64,000 nt of DNA, from NCBI GenBank assembly GCA_947454485.1, contig CANGJJ010000005.1:124001-188000 (forward strand), read 5' to 3'. Shown here piece by piece: positions 8,462 through 16,859 of this stretch; position 1 is the first letter of the stretch; each line of letters begins with the position of its first letter. The notes under the pieces are model-generated. The model was not told where the DNA came from. It saw nothing but the letters and a program-made list of their open reading frames with translations, and ran no database searches. Source of the DNA: Beijerinckiaceae bacterium. GTDB lineage: Bacteria > Pseudomonadota > Alphaproteobacteria > Rhizobiales > Beijerinckiaceae. The translations under genes were made by a program, and so were the position numbers.

Positions 8462-9967
8462 ATGCTGAACCGCCGCACTTTAGTCCGTGGACTTGGAGCG
8501 GGCCTGCTCACGCTGGGGGCAAGCCCCCTGCGCGCGGCCGATGCGGTGCGCCTGACCTTCGTCCTGGTCAACGATATTTACAAGATGAATGAAGAGGCCG
8601 GGCGCGGCGGCATTCCCCGGCTGGCGAGCGTCGTGAAGGCTGAGCGGGCCAAAAGCCCCAATGTCATTTTTGCCCATGCTGGCGATACGTTAAGCCCCAG
8701 CTTGATGTCGGGCTTCGATCAGGGTGCCCATATGATCGAGCTGTTCAACGCGCTCCCGCCCGATGTCTTCGTCCCCGGCAATCATGAATTCGACTTTGGC
8801 CCGCAGGTCTATCTCAAGCGCATGGGCGAGGCGAAATTTCCCATTCTGGCCGCCAATCTGCGCGGCGGTGAGGGCGAGATCCTGCCCCAGCATCGCGATG
8901 TGATGATGGTGGAACGCGCAGGCATCAAGATCGGCCTCATTGGCGCGGCGCTCGAAACAACGCCCCTTGTCTCAAGCTCGGGCCCCTATCGCTTTACCAG
9001 CGCTCTGGAGACGGTGAGCGCGGCCAGCAAGGCCCTGCGCGCACAGGGTGCTGATCTGACCGTGGCAGTCGTTCATGCCGATAAGGCGACCGGCCAAAAG
9101 CTCATGGCCGCAAGGGCAGCCGACATCATTCTGTCGGGCCATAACCACGACCTCAATATCAATTTCGATGGCAAGGCCGCGATTGTGGAATCGGGCGAAG
9201 ATGCCAATTACGTCGTTGCCATGGATGTTGATGTGGCGATCCGCACCGAAGAGGGCGCGCGCCGTGTTTCATGGTGGCCCAATTTCCGCATCTTCGACAC
9301 CAAGGATGTGACGCCTGATCCAGACTTGCTCGCCCATGTGCAGCGGATTGAGAAGGCGCTGGGCGCTGAGCTTGATGCGCAGATCGCCACCCTCGCCTCT
9401 CCACTTGATAGCCGCACTGCGATGGTGCGCAGCGCTGAATCAAGCTTTGGCAATCTCGTTGCCGATGCTGCGCGCGTGCAAAAAAAGGCCGAGATCGCGA
9501 TCATCAATGGCGGCAGTATTCGCGGCAATCGCCTCTATGAAGCGGGGCGCAAAATCACCCGCCGCGATATTCTGGGTGAACTGCCCTTCAGCTCAAAAAC
9601 CGTTGTTATTAAGGCTTCGGGCGAGGCGATCCGCCAAGCCATCGAGAATGGCCTGTCGCGCGCAGAAAGCCCTGCCGGGCGCTTCCCGCAGGTCTCGGGC
9701 CTCAGCATCATCGCCAATAAGACAAAGCCCGCTGGTGCGCGTGTTGTGTCGATCAGCGTCAATGGCGCGCCGCTCGATCCCGCGCGGCTCTATAGTGTCG
9801 CGATCAATGATTTCATGCTGCGCGGCGGCGATGGTTATGTGAGCTTTGCTGATCCCAAAGCAACCGATGACAGTGGCAATCAGCTCATGGCCAATGATGT
9901 GATGGACTATGCGCGCGCACTCGGCACAATCGACATCAAGACCGGCACTCGCATTACATTTCAGTGA
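8462..9967 (+). CDS. Tat-exported bifunctional metallophosphatase/5'-nucleotidase-like protein
   Basis: A 501-residue two-domain protein: metallophosphoesterase (about 30-290) and 5'-nucleotidase C-terminal domain (about 310-490). Motifs GDT, GNHEFDFG and GHNHD are present. The first metal motif, usually D-x-H, reads NDIYKM, so one metal-ligand His is Tyr. The start at 8462 gives a twin-arginine leader (NRRTLVRG), which suggests folded, metal-loaded export. The likely substrates are nucleotides or other phosphomonoesters in the periplasm. It overlaps the convergent thiD by 14 bp. Confidence 0.83.
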   Translation: MLNRRTLVRGLGAGLLTLGASPLRAADAVRLTFVLVNDIYKMNEEAGRGGIPRLASVVKAERAKSPNVIFAHAGDTLSPSLMSGFDQGAHMIELFNALPPDVFVPGNHEFDFGPQVYLKRMGEAKFPILAANLRGGEGEILPQHRDVMMVERAGIKIGLIGAALETTPLVSSSGPYRFTSALETVSAASKALRAQGADLTVAVVHADKATGQKLMAARAADIILSGHNHDLNINFDGKAAIVESGEDANYVVAMDVDVAIRTEEGARRVSWWPNFRIFDTKDVTPDPDLLAHVQRIEKALGAELDAQIATLASPLDSRTAMVRSAESSFGNLVADAARVQKKAEIAIINGGSIRGNRLYEAGRKITRRDILGELPFSSKTVVIKASGEAIRQAIENGLSRAESPAGRFPQVSGLSIIANKTKPAGARVVSISVNGAPLDPARLYSVAINDFMLRGGDGYVSFADPKATDDSGNQLMANDVMDYARALGTIDIKTGTRITFQ

Positions 9968-10763
9968 GCGTCCACATGTGATGCACTGGTCCATGGCCAC
10001 TGCCCACATCAAGCCGCACTGAATCGCGCAAAGCCTGTGTCAGATAGGCTTTCGCACTCTCCACTGCTTGGCGCAGCTCCACGCCTTTGGCCAATTGCGC
10101 TGCAATGGCGGAGGACAGAGTGCAGCCTGTGCCATGCGTATTCTTGGTGTCGACGCGGGGCTTTGAAAAAACCTCCGCGCTCTCGCCTTCAAACAACAGA
10201 TCGCTCGACGCCTCACCCAGCATATGGCCGCCTTTGACGAGCACAGCGCGCGCGCCCTGCTCGGCCATAGCCGCCGCCAGCGCTGCCAGATCATGCACGC
10301 TCTTAGGCTCACCCAGACCCGTGAAAGCCATGGCTTCGGGAATATTGGGCGTCACCACACGCGCCAGAGGCAGCAGCTTGTCGCGCATGGCCTCAATGAC
10401 ACCGGGGGCGCCCAGACTGTCGCCACTGGTGGCCACCAAAACAGGATCGAGCACGATATTGCGCGCGCCATGACGGGCCAAAGCATCCGCCACCACAGCC
10501 ACAATCTGCGGTGAGCCCAACATGCCGATCTTCACCGCATCCACGCGGATATCCGCGAAAATGGCGTCGATTTGCTGGGCCACGAAATCGGCGGGGGGCA
10601 TGTGAACGCCGGTGACGCCGCGCGTATTTTGCGCCGTCAGAGCGGTGATGACCGCCATGCCATAGCAACCCAAAGCCGCAAAGGTCTTCAGATCTGCCTG
10701 AATACCTGCGCCGCCCGAAGGGTCAGAGCCAGCAATGGAAAGAACATTGGGAAGTGAGGGCAT
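9954..10763 (-). CDS. thiD: Hydroxymethylpyrimidine/phosphomethylpyrimidine kinase
   Basis: Phosphorylates HMP and then HMP-P for thiamine synthesis. It has 269 residues, normal for ThiD. The N-terminal SIAGSDPSGGAGIQADLKTF block (20 residues) is the family hallmark. The C-terminal anion-hole motif NTHGTGCTLSSAIA is intact. It is followed on the same strand by the end of the PaaK-like gene, 13 bp upstream of its start, so the two may be co-transcribed, although they share no obvious pathway. Confidence 0.95.
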   Translation of the reverse strand: MPSLPNVLSIAGSDPSGGAGIQADLKTFAALGCYGMAVITALTAQNTRGVTGVHMPPADFVAQQIDAIFADIRVDAVKIGMLGSPQIVAVVADALARHGARNIVLDPVLVATSGDSLGAPGVIEAMRDKLLPLARVVTPNIPEAMAFTGLGEPKSVHDLAALAAAMAEQGARAVLVKGGHMLGEASSDLLFEGESAEVFSKPRVDTKNTHGTGCTLSSAIAAQLAKGVELRQAVESAKAYLTQALRDSVRLDVGSGHGPVHHMWTLTEM

Positions 10764-10776
10764 GGCCGCCTCGCTA

Positions 10777-12012
10777 TCACGCAGGGCTGCGCTCGTCCAC
10801 GATCAGCTGGCCATCGTCCGGCAAAGCCCCCACCGGCACCAGCTCGATCTTGGCGTCGAGACCGGTCAGCACTTTCAATGTGGCGCTGAGCTCTTTGGCA
10901 AGGCCATCGGCAGGTTGGGCGCTCTCGGCATGAAGCACCAAAGCATCGCGCTTGCGCTCGCGCGTCAGCACAAGGCGCAAACGGCGCACGCTGGCATGGC
11001 GCGCGGCCAGATCAATCATCTGCGCAGGCGAGACAGTTTGCTCGCCCAGCTGCACCGCCTGATCGGCGCGGCCGAGCCAGCCTTTGATGCGCAGATTGGT
11101 GCGACCGCAGGGCGAGGGCTCGCTGAGAAGGGCCGTGAGATCCCCGGTGCCAAAGCGCAGCACAGGGCAATCAAGATTGAGACGTGTCACCACCATCTCG
11201 CCGATCTCGCCCGCAGCCACCGATTGCTGCGTGCCGGGCTTCACCACTTCAAGGATGAGGCCTTCATTCAGCACCATGCCATCATTGAGTTGGCCATCGC
11301 GGTTATCAGTCTCATAAGCAACAACGCCGAGTGAAGGCGTTGCATAGGCCTGATAGAGGCGAATGCCGCGCGCTTCGATACTGGCCCGCATATGGCTGGT
11401 GAGCGGCGCGCCAAAGACAAAGGCGCGCTTGAGGCTGGAGATGTCGCAGCGCAGCTCCGCTGCCTTTTCCAACAACAAGTCGAGAAAGCCCGCCTTGCCA
11501 CAAAAGCCTGTGGGACGAAGCTTTTCGATCACTTCAAGATGGCGCTCCACCGATACAGAGCCAGCGGGAATAACGCCGCAGCCCAGCGCCTGCGCGCCGC
11601 TTTCGATCAGATGACCGGCTGAATCGAGATGATAGGAAAAACCATTGTGAATGAGATCGCCGCGCCGAAAGCCAGCAGCATGCAAAGCGCGGGCAGCCCC
11701 CCACCAATCTTTCGCTTGGCCTGCCAAAGCACCGGGAAACACATGGCGCAAAAGACCGGGGCGCGCGCTGTTGAAGCCACCAAAGGGCGGCTCCAATTCG
11801 GTCATCTGCGCCAGATCAGCCTTGCGCAAAATGGGCAGCTGCAGAAGATCGTCGCGGCTTTTGATGTCGGCGAGTTTGGCCTGTCGCATATGGCGACGCA
11901 GACCCGCAGCGCGGGGCTTGGCCAAGGCAATGATCGCCTTCAGATCGCGGTAGTTGGCGAGATCGCGCGCTTTGGGCGTGCGCGTCTCCAGGCGATCAAG
12001 ATAGTCCAGCAT
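10777..12012 (-). CDS. Phenylacetate--CoA ligase-like AMP-forming enzyme
   Basis: An adenylate-forming family protein of 411 residues that resembles PaaK in layout. It has a glycine-rich stretch around AGGVIPAGSVSVE-like residues, a middle block with YETDNR, the substrate/AMP region RFGTGDLTALL, and a C-terminal ACP-like lid (KGWLGRADQAVQLGEQTV). It would activate a carboxylic acid to an acyl-AMP and then an acyl-CoA. No other phenylacetate genes are nearby, so the substrate is unknown. It sits just upstream of thiD on the same strand. Confidence 0.72.
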   Translation of the reverse strand: MLDYLDRLETRTPKARDLANYRDLKAIIALAKPRAAGLRRHMRQAKLADIKSRDDLLQLPILRKADLAQMTELEPPFGGFNSARPGLLRHVFPGALAGQAKDWWGAARALHAAGFRRGDLIHNGFSYHLDSAGHLIESGAQALGCGVIPAGSVSVERHLEVIEKLRPTGFCGKAGFLDLLLEKAAELRCDISSLKRAFVFGAPLTSHMRASIEARGIRLYQAYATPSLGVVAYETDNRDGQLNDGMVLNEGLILEVVKPGTQQSVAAGEIGEMVVTRLNLDCPVLRFGTGDLTALLSEPSPCGRTNLRIKGWLGRADQAVQLGEQTVSPAQMIDLAARHASVRRLRLVLTRERKRDALVLHAESAQPADGLAKELSATLKVLTGLDAKIELVPVGALPDDGQLIVDERSPA

Positions 12013-12242
12013 TCTCGCTCCCCCCGGAGCAGGTCTTACGCAACTTTTTCTATCAACTGAAAACGAGAGTGAAAATCAAGCTGTAGACAGCCAGAAATTT
12101 AGATTCTTTTAACCATCCATGTCATTGACAATGACGCGGGTTTTGATCCAGGCCCGCCGTAACCACGATGCGGGCCACATTACGCATCACGCATCGCGCC
12201 CTTGATGACGCAAGGCATGAGCCGAGCAGATCGCAGCAAGCG

Positions 12243-13247
12243 TCAGGCTGGCAAATCGAGCAGGCCTGCAGTGCCATCTTCCGCACCGAAGATCAGCCGC
12301 TTGCCATCTTCATTCCACGCCAGTGCGCTGATGGGCGAGCCCTTGTCCTCATAGCGATGCACCATCAGCTCGGCCCCATCACCAAGGCGGAAGAGCATCA
12401 CCCAGCCATCATCATAGCCAGCCGCCAGCACCATGGCGCGTGGATGAAAGGCCACACGCGTCACACGCGCCGGGCGCACACCGCATTCGCGGGGCCCCTT
12501 GCCCATCGGCCCATCCTTGCTGTCGAAGGGCCATACGATACAGGCCTCAGCACCAGACGTTGCCAACCATTTGCCATCATGCGACCAGGAGAAAGAGCGC
12601 GTTTTCGACGGATAGCCCGTCATGCGCATGTCTTTCTTGTCGGCAATGCGCCAGCCATGCAGCGCATGTTCTTGCATGGCAGTGATGCAAAAGCGCCCAT
12701 CGGGCGAGACGGTCACATCCAGATGCGAGCCGCGCCACGCAAGCCCATCGGGCTCAGCCGCCGTATTGGGGAACCACATGGACACGCCATTGTAGTGCGC
12801 CAGCGCGAGGCGATAGCCCTTGGGCATGAAGCAGAGACCGCGCACGCTGCTGGGCGCGGACATCTCCTTCACCTCGCCTTTGGGATCGCGCGCCTTGACG
12901 GTCTTGCCCATGGTCCAGGCGGTCGAGCCATCATCGCGCAGTGCGAGCGCGTCAATCCATTTGCCCTTCTCATTGGCAAGTTCCGTCACAGACCCATCGC
13001 CGCGCAATTCCACCACCCGGCCATCATCGCCGCCCGTGACCATACGGCCTGCCATGGACTGCGCGGTGAGAATGGTCGCATCTTCATGCAAGGTGAAGCG
13101 CTGCTCGGCACCAACTTCGGCCAGAACGCCCGTGCCATCGGCCAGCGCAAAAGCCGGGGTGCGGCCCAAAAAAGCAGCGCCCACAACTTCCGCGCCCAGC
13201 GTCAGCGGCGTCACATGTTCAGTCAGCGAAGTTTGCGTCACAGCCAT
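12243..13247 (-). CDS. WD40-repeat beta-propeller protein
   Basis: A 334-residue cytoplasmic protein built from about seven WD40-like blades. Typical blade ends can be seen (VTGGDDGRVV, FSWSHDGKWLATSG, AFHPRAMVLAAGYDDG, ALAWNEDGKRLIFGAEDG). There is no signal peptide and no catalytic motif, so a scaffold role is most likely. It is the last gene of a minus-strand group behind a CobW-type GTPase and znuB/znuC. Proximity suggests a part in zinc handling, but nothing in the protein itself proves it. Confidence 0.8.
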   Translation of the reverse strand: MAVTQTSLTEHVTPLTLGAEVVGAAFLGRTPAFALADGTGVLAEVGAEQRFTLHEDATILTAQSMAGRMVTGGDDGRVVELRGDGSVTELANEKGKWIDALALRDDGSTAWTMGKTVKARDPKGEVKEMSAPSSVRGLCFMPKGYRLALAHYNGVSMWFPNTAAEPDGLAWRGSHLDVTVSPDGRFCITAMQEHALHGWRIADKKDMRMTGYPSKTRSFSWSHDGKWLATSGAEACIVWPFDSKDGPMGKGPRECGVRPARVTRVAFHPRAMVLAAGYDDGWVMLFRLGDGAELMVHRYEDKGSPISALAWNEDGKRLIFGAEDGTAGLLDLPA

Positions 13248-13250
13248 GGT

Positions 13251-13661
13251 CTAAAGTCCTGTCGGCCCGTCTGTCTCAGGGCGAGGCAGATAGTGGGAGA
13301 CGTTAAGCTCGATATCACACTCAACCAGCGCATCCAGAAATTCCAGCGGCCAGCTGTAGGAGAAACGGTCCCGTGAGGCATCGGCCAGAATGCCAAATTC
13401 CAACACGAGTTTGGCGGCGTGATGCACGCCAGCAAAAGGTGAGCGCTCGGGAGCAAACAGACGCCGCAGGCGAGAGGCTAAACCCAGAGCTGCCTCTTCG
13501 ACGCCGAGCGCTTCGGCACTGGTGAAATCATAGACCAGCACACGGGCCTCTTCAGCGCCGACCTCATCACGCAGCGGGGGCTTGGGCAAAGCTGGCGGCG
13601 GACCTGTCCATCCGCGCAGCTCAACCCGCAGCACAACGCCCAGCGCAACTGCCTGCGTCAA
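13251..13661 (-). CDS. Unknown 136-residue protein translationally coupled to the CobW-type GTPase
   Basis: I do not recognise this family. The most likely start is the TTG at 13661. It overlaps the GTPase stop codon as TTGA, a coupling geometry also seen elsewhere in this window. Opening the frame at the upstream ATG (13757) would run 100 bp into the GTPase gene and give an arginine-rich, unlikely N terminus. The protein is soluble, with no signal peptide or Cys/His metal motif. Its C-terminal half (about 75-125, FGILADASRDRFSYSWPLEF) looks like an alpha/beta domain. The WD40 gene follows after 3 bp. Confidence 0.6.
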   Translation of the reverse strand: MTQAVALGVVLRVELRGWTGPPPALPKPPLRDEVGAEEARVLVYDFTSAEALGVEEAALGLASRLRRLFAPERSPFAGVHHAAKLVLEFGILADASRDRFSYSWPLEFLDALVECDIELNVSHYLPRPETDGPTGL

Positions 13662-14749
13662 GCTGCACAGCTCGCGACGCCCTTGCGCAGCTCGTCTTCC
13701 TTGAGATTGCGGCCGATGAACACGACCTTGGACTCGCGGCGCTCGCCGGGCTTCCATTCGCGCTGGCTGTCGCCATCAAGGATCATATGCACACCTTGGA
13801 AGACGAAGCGCTTGGGATCATCCTTGAAGGCCAGAATGCCTTTGGAGCGCAGAATATTCGGCCCCTCGCGCTGCACGAGATCATTGATCCAGGGCATGAA
13901 TTTATTGGGGTCCATATCGCCATCAATACGGATCGCGACCGACTGCATCTCTTCATCATGATAGACTTTCAGCCCGCCATGATGGTGGCCGTGGTCGTGG
14001 CCATGATGATGATGCCCGTGATCATGGCCGTGATGATCGTGACCATGATGGTCATGCCCGTGGTCGTGGCTGTGGTCATGATCGGGATGATCGCAATCAG
14101 GGCCGCAAGCCAGAAACTCCGGCTCGATCTCCAGAATGCGCTCGAGGTCGAATGCATTGCGACCGAGCACAGCATCAAGCGGCACCTGACATTTGGTTGT
14201 CTTGTGCAGCTTGGCATAGGGGTTGATGGCGCGAATACGGCCCTCGACTTCGCGCGCTTCTTCTTCGCTCACAAGATCCATCTTGTTGAGGATGATGACA
14301 TCGGCAAAAGCGATCTGGTTCTTGGCTTCGGGCGCATCCTTGAGGCGCGCGCTGAGCCATTTGGCATCAGCCACCGTCACCACCGCATCAAGGCGCGAAC
14401 GTTCTTGCACATCTTCATCGACGAAGAAGGTTTGGGCGACGGGTGCAGGATCAGCAAGGCCGGTGGTCTCGACGATGATCGCATCGAATTTACCGCGACG
14501 CTTCATCAGGCCTTCGACGATGCGAATGAGATCGCCGCGCACCGTGCAGCAGATGCAGCCATTGTTCATCTCGAAGACTTCTTCATCAGCACCGACCACA
14601 AGATCATTGTCGATGCCGATCTCGCCAAACTCATTCACGATGACCGCGAATTTATGGCCGTGATCTTCCGACAGGATGCGGTTGAGCAGCGTCGTCTTGC
14701 CCGCACCCAGATAGCCTGTGAGCACGGTGACGGGGATCTTGTCAGACAT
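13658..14749 (-). CDS. CobW/COG0523 GTPase with His-rich loop, probable zinc metallochaperone
   Basis: A 363-residue G3E GTPase. Walker A is GYLGAGKTTLL (about 12-22), the metal-binding CxCC motif is C65-I-C67-C68, and the guanine-specificity motif is NKMD (155-158). A run of His/Asp/Gly from about 220 to 257 holds more than 20 His. The C-terminal CobW_C domain follows. Members with this layout near znu genes and Zur sites deliver zinc to client proteins under zinc starvation. znuB lies 125 bp upstream on the same strand, so read-through from the Zur-controlled promoter at 16.75 kb is plausible. A cobalt role is less likely because no cobalamin genes are near. Confidence 0.87.
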   Translation of the reverse strand: MSDKIPVTVLTGYLGAGKTTLLNRILSEDHGHKFAVIVNEFGEIGIDNDLVVGADEEVFEMNNGCICCTVRGDLIRIVEGLMKRRGKFDAIIVETTGLADPAPVAQTFFVDEDVQERSRLDAVVTVADAKWLSARLKDAPEAKNQIAFADVIILNKMDLVSEEEAREVEGRIRAINPYAKLHKTTKCQVPLDAVLGRNAFDLERILEIEPEFLACGPDCDHPDHDHSHDHGHDHHGHDHHGHDHGHHHHGHDHGHHHGGLKVYHDEEMQSVAIRIDGDMDPNKFMPWINDLVQREGPNILRSKGILAFKDDPKRFVFQGVHMILDGDSQREWKPGERRESKVVFIGRNLKEDELRKGVASCAA

Positions 14750-14874
14750 GGTCTCTCCGAGAATGGGCGCAGGGGCGCAAAAGTCTGGGGCGGCGGGCAG
14801 GCCCGCTCGGCCGGATGCCCCTTATATTGGGTGAAGGGGGCCTGATGTAAGTCCCCGGCCACATTTCGACCAGC

Positions 14875-15744
14875 TCAGGCCTCAAGATGGCGGCGCGGGC
14901 GGATGAGCCGCACCAAGCCGCCCGCCCGGCCAAAGACCAGCGAGACGAGATAGAACAGCCCCGCCACCAAAATGACGAGCGGGCCGGAGGGCGCGCCCGT
15001 GTGGAAGGAGACGATGAGGCCCAGATAGGCCGAGGCCACCCCGATGGCGCAGGCAATGATGCTCATGGCGCTGATATCGGCACTCCACATGCGGGCTGCC
15101 GCCGCTGGCAGCATCATCAGCCCCACCGCCATCAAAGTGCCAAGGGCATGAAAACCGGCAACGAGATTCATTACCACGAGCGCCAGAAAGATCAGCTGAA
15201 CCGGCGCACCGGCGCGGCTGACACTGGCGAGGAACAAAGGATCGACCGTCTCCAGCACCAAGGGACGATAGATCAGAGCAAGGCCGAAGAGGGTCATGCT
15301 GGCGATGGCGGCGAGGAGATAGAGCGTTGGCTCATCCAGCGCCAGCACATTGCCGAAGAGAACATGCAGAAGATCGATATTCGAGCCTTTGAGCGAGACG
15401 ATGGTCACACCCAAAGCGAGCGAGATGAGATAGAAAGCGGCCAGCGAAGCATCTTCGCGCAGCACCGTGACGCGCGCCACAGCGCCCGAGGCCAGAGCCA
15501 CCACAAAGCCCGCAATAAGACCGCCCAAAGTCATGGCACCCAGCGACAGGCCAGAGACGAGATAGCCAATGGCCGCGCCCGGAAGGATCGCATGGGACAT
15601 GGCATCGCCGGTCAAAGACAAGCGGCGCAGAATGAGAAAAATCCCAAGCGGCGCACCCGCCAGTGCCAAAGCCATGCCACCGATCAAAGCGCGGCGCATG
15701 AATTCAAATTCCGCGAAAGGAGCGAAGAGAAGATCATAGATCAC
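14875..15744 (-). CDS. znuB: Zinc ABC transporter permease
   Basis: An inner-membrane permease of 289 residues with about eight hydrophobic segments. It belongs to the ABC-3 family that imports Zn2+ or Mn2+, with the conserved cytoplasmic block SLTGDAMSHAILPGAAIGYL (20 residues). The start is a GTG at 15744 overlapping the znuC stop as GTGA, so the two are translationally coupled. No periplasmic binding protein (ZnuA) gene accompanies it. Confidence 0.9.
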   Translation of the reverse strand: MIYDLLFAPFAEFEFMRRALIGGMALALAGAPLGIFLILRRLSLTGDAMSHAILPGAAIGYLVSGLSLGAMTLGGLIAGFVVALASGAVARVTVLREDASLAAFYLISLALGVTIVSLKGSNIDLLHVLFGNVLALDEPTLYLLAAIASMTLFGLALIYRPLVLETVDPLFLASVSRAGAPVQLIFLALVVMNLVAGFHALGTLMAVGLMMLPAAAARMWSADISAMSIIACAIGVASAYLGLIVSFHTGAPSGPLVILVAGLFYLVSLVFGRAGGLVRLIRPRRHLEA

Positions 15745-16481
15745 GCGACACGCTCACATTCATGCGCTTGCCGGTCGAAAGCCTCGACCATGCGCCTTGC
15801 GCGCAGCAGATTTTCGCCGGTCAGGACGTCATTGGTTGCGCCCCAAGCCACCGCCTCGCGCGCCAACAAAAGCGCTTTGGGGAAGTGCCGGCGGATAATC
15901 TCGTCATCATGCAGCACAGCAATGACGGTGCGCTCTTCGCGGTGCCAGCGCGCAACAACGGCCAGCAAATCTGCCGTTGTTTTGCTGTCGATGGCGGTGA
16001 AAGGCTCATCGAGCAAAATCACCGGCGCATCTTGCAACAACAGCCGCGCGAATAACATGCGCTGCATCTGCCCGCCCGACAAAGTGCCGATGGAGCGATC
16101 CTCAAGGCCGGTCAGACCCACAGAGGCGATGGCGTCAAAAACACGCTGGCGCTGAGCGCGGGAGATGCCGCCAAACAGGCCCAACGAATGCCAAAAGCCC
16201 ATGGCCACCATGTCGAAGACATTGACCGGGAAGCTGCGGTCGATTTCGGCAGCTTGCGGCAGATAGGCAATCTCGCGCGCCTTGCAGGCGAGCCGCTCCA
16301 CCTTGCCGCCCAAAGGCTCGATGGCCCCGGCAATGGCTTTGAGCAAAGTGGATTTGCCCGCCCCATTGGGACCGCAGACGGCCAGCAGATCGCCGCGCGC
16401 CACACTGCCCTCAAGATGATGCACGGCGGGGTGCAGGTCATAACCCAAAGTCAGGTCATGGAAGTGAAGAGCTGCCGCCAT
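15741..16481 (-). CDS. znuC: Zinc ABC transporter ATP-binding protein
   Basis: The ATPase of the zinc importer, 246 residues. Walker A is GPNGAGKST, the signature is LSGGQ, Walker B is ILLDEPF, and the H-loop His lies in VLHDDE. The assignment to zinc rests on its partner permease, the upstream Zur box and the His-rich neighbours. It begins one base after the stop of the small His-rich protein gene, so all three are one transcript. Confidence 0.9.
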   Translation of the reverse strand: MAAALHFHDLTLGYDLHPAVHHLEGSVARGDLLAVCGPNGAGKSTLLKAIAGAIEPLGGKVERLACKAREIAYLPQAAEIDRSFPVNVFDMVAMGFWHSLGLFGGISRAQRQRVFDAIASVGLTGLEDRSIGTLSGGQMQRMLFARLLLQDAPVILLDEPFTAIDSKTTADLLAVVARWHREERTVIAVLHDDEIIRRHFPKALLLAREAVAWGATNDVLTGENLLRARRMVEAFDRQAHECERVA

Positions 16482-16482
16482 G

Positions 16483-16719
16483 TCAGCGCACCGCCCAATA
16501 GACGCCCAGCCAGATGGCCGCAGACAGGCACGCCGCCAGAGCTATTCTAAGGCCCGCAGACAGGCGAAGCAGAGAGGCCGCTATAGGGGCAGCTTGAGCA
16601 TGAGAATGGCCGCCAGCGACCATCTGTGGCCCAGCATGAGCATGGCTATGGGCCGACCCGTGGCTGTGACCGTGGTCATGGCTGTGGCCATGCTCTGGAT
16701 GATGATGCTGCAACGCCAT
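16483..16719 (-). CDS. Small His-rich single-pass membrane protein, first gene of the znu operon
   Basis: A 78-residue protein. The first half is packed with His (about 15 His in residues 5-43, as HxH and HDHGHSHG repeats). The second half has one hydrophobic segment at about 57-76, with Arg on both sides. I do not know a named family. The layout suggests a membrane-tethered zinc-binding tail. It is the first gene after a Zur box and ends one base before znuC. It could buffer zinc or hand it to ZnuB in place of the missing ZnuA; this is inference. The topology is not decided. Confidence 0.7.
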   Translation of the reverse strand: MALQHHHPEHGHSHDHGHSHGSAHSHAHAGPQMVAGGHSHAQAAPIAASLLRLSAGLRIALAACLSAAIWLGVYWAVR

Positions 16720-16737
16720 CGGACCCGTCCTGACTGA

Positions 16738-16756
16738 GATGTTACATTATAACATC
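16738..16756 (-). promoter_or_regulatory. Zur box overlapping the znu operon promoter
   Basis: A 19-bp inverted repeat, GATGTTACATTATAACATC, matches the alphaproteobacterial Zur operator; eight of nine arm positions pair. On the minus strand it contains TATAAT (16751-16746), a perfect -10 element, so bound Zur would block RNA polymerase. It ends 18 bp before the start codon of the His-rich protein gene. The divergent alcohol dehydrogenase gene starts 103 bp away on the other side and might also be affected. Confidence 0.85.
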
Positions 16757-16859
16757 ACCCCCCTCAGGTCCAGACGCCATGGCCCAGGATGGCGCGTTAA
16801 CGGGTCAGCGCTATGCTGGGCGTCCGGGATGCCCCGCCTCATTTCGAAAAGGATTTGCC

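Noticed and set aside
10777..12012. Assignment as paaK of a phenylacetate pathway
   Set aside because: No other paa genes are nearby and the substrate region is not diagnostic, so only the family is named.
13787..14845. A 352-codon plus-strand open frame opposite the CobW-type GTPase
   Set aside because: It is antisense to a gene with intact G3E motifs; its Met/Val-rich stretch is just the complement of the His-rich loop.
14887..16155. A 422-codon plus-strand open frame opposite znuB/znuC
   Set aside because: It is a shadow of two genes with complete ABC motifs; the translation is Gln/His/Arg-rich and has no recognisable domain.
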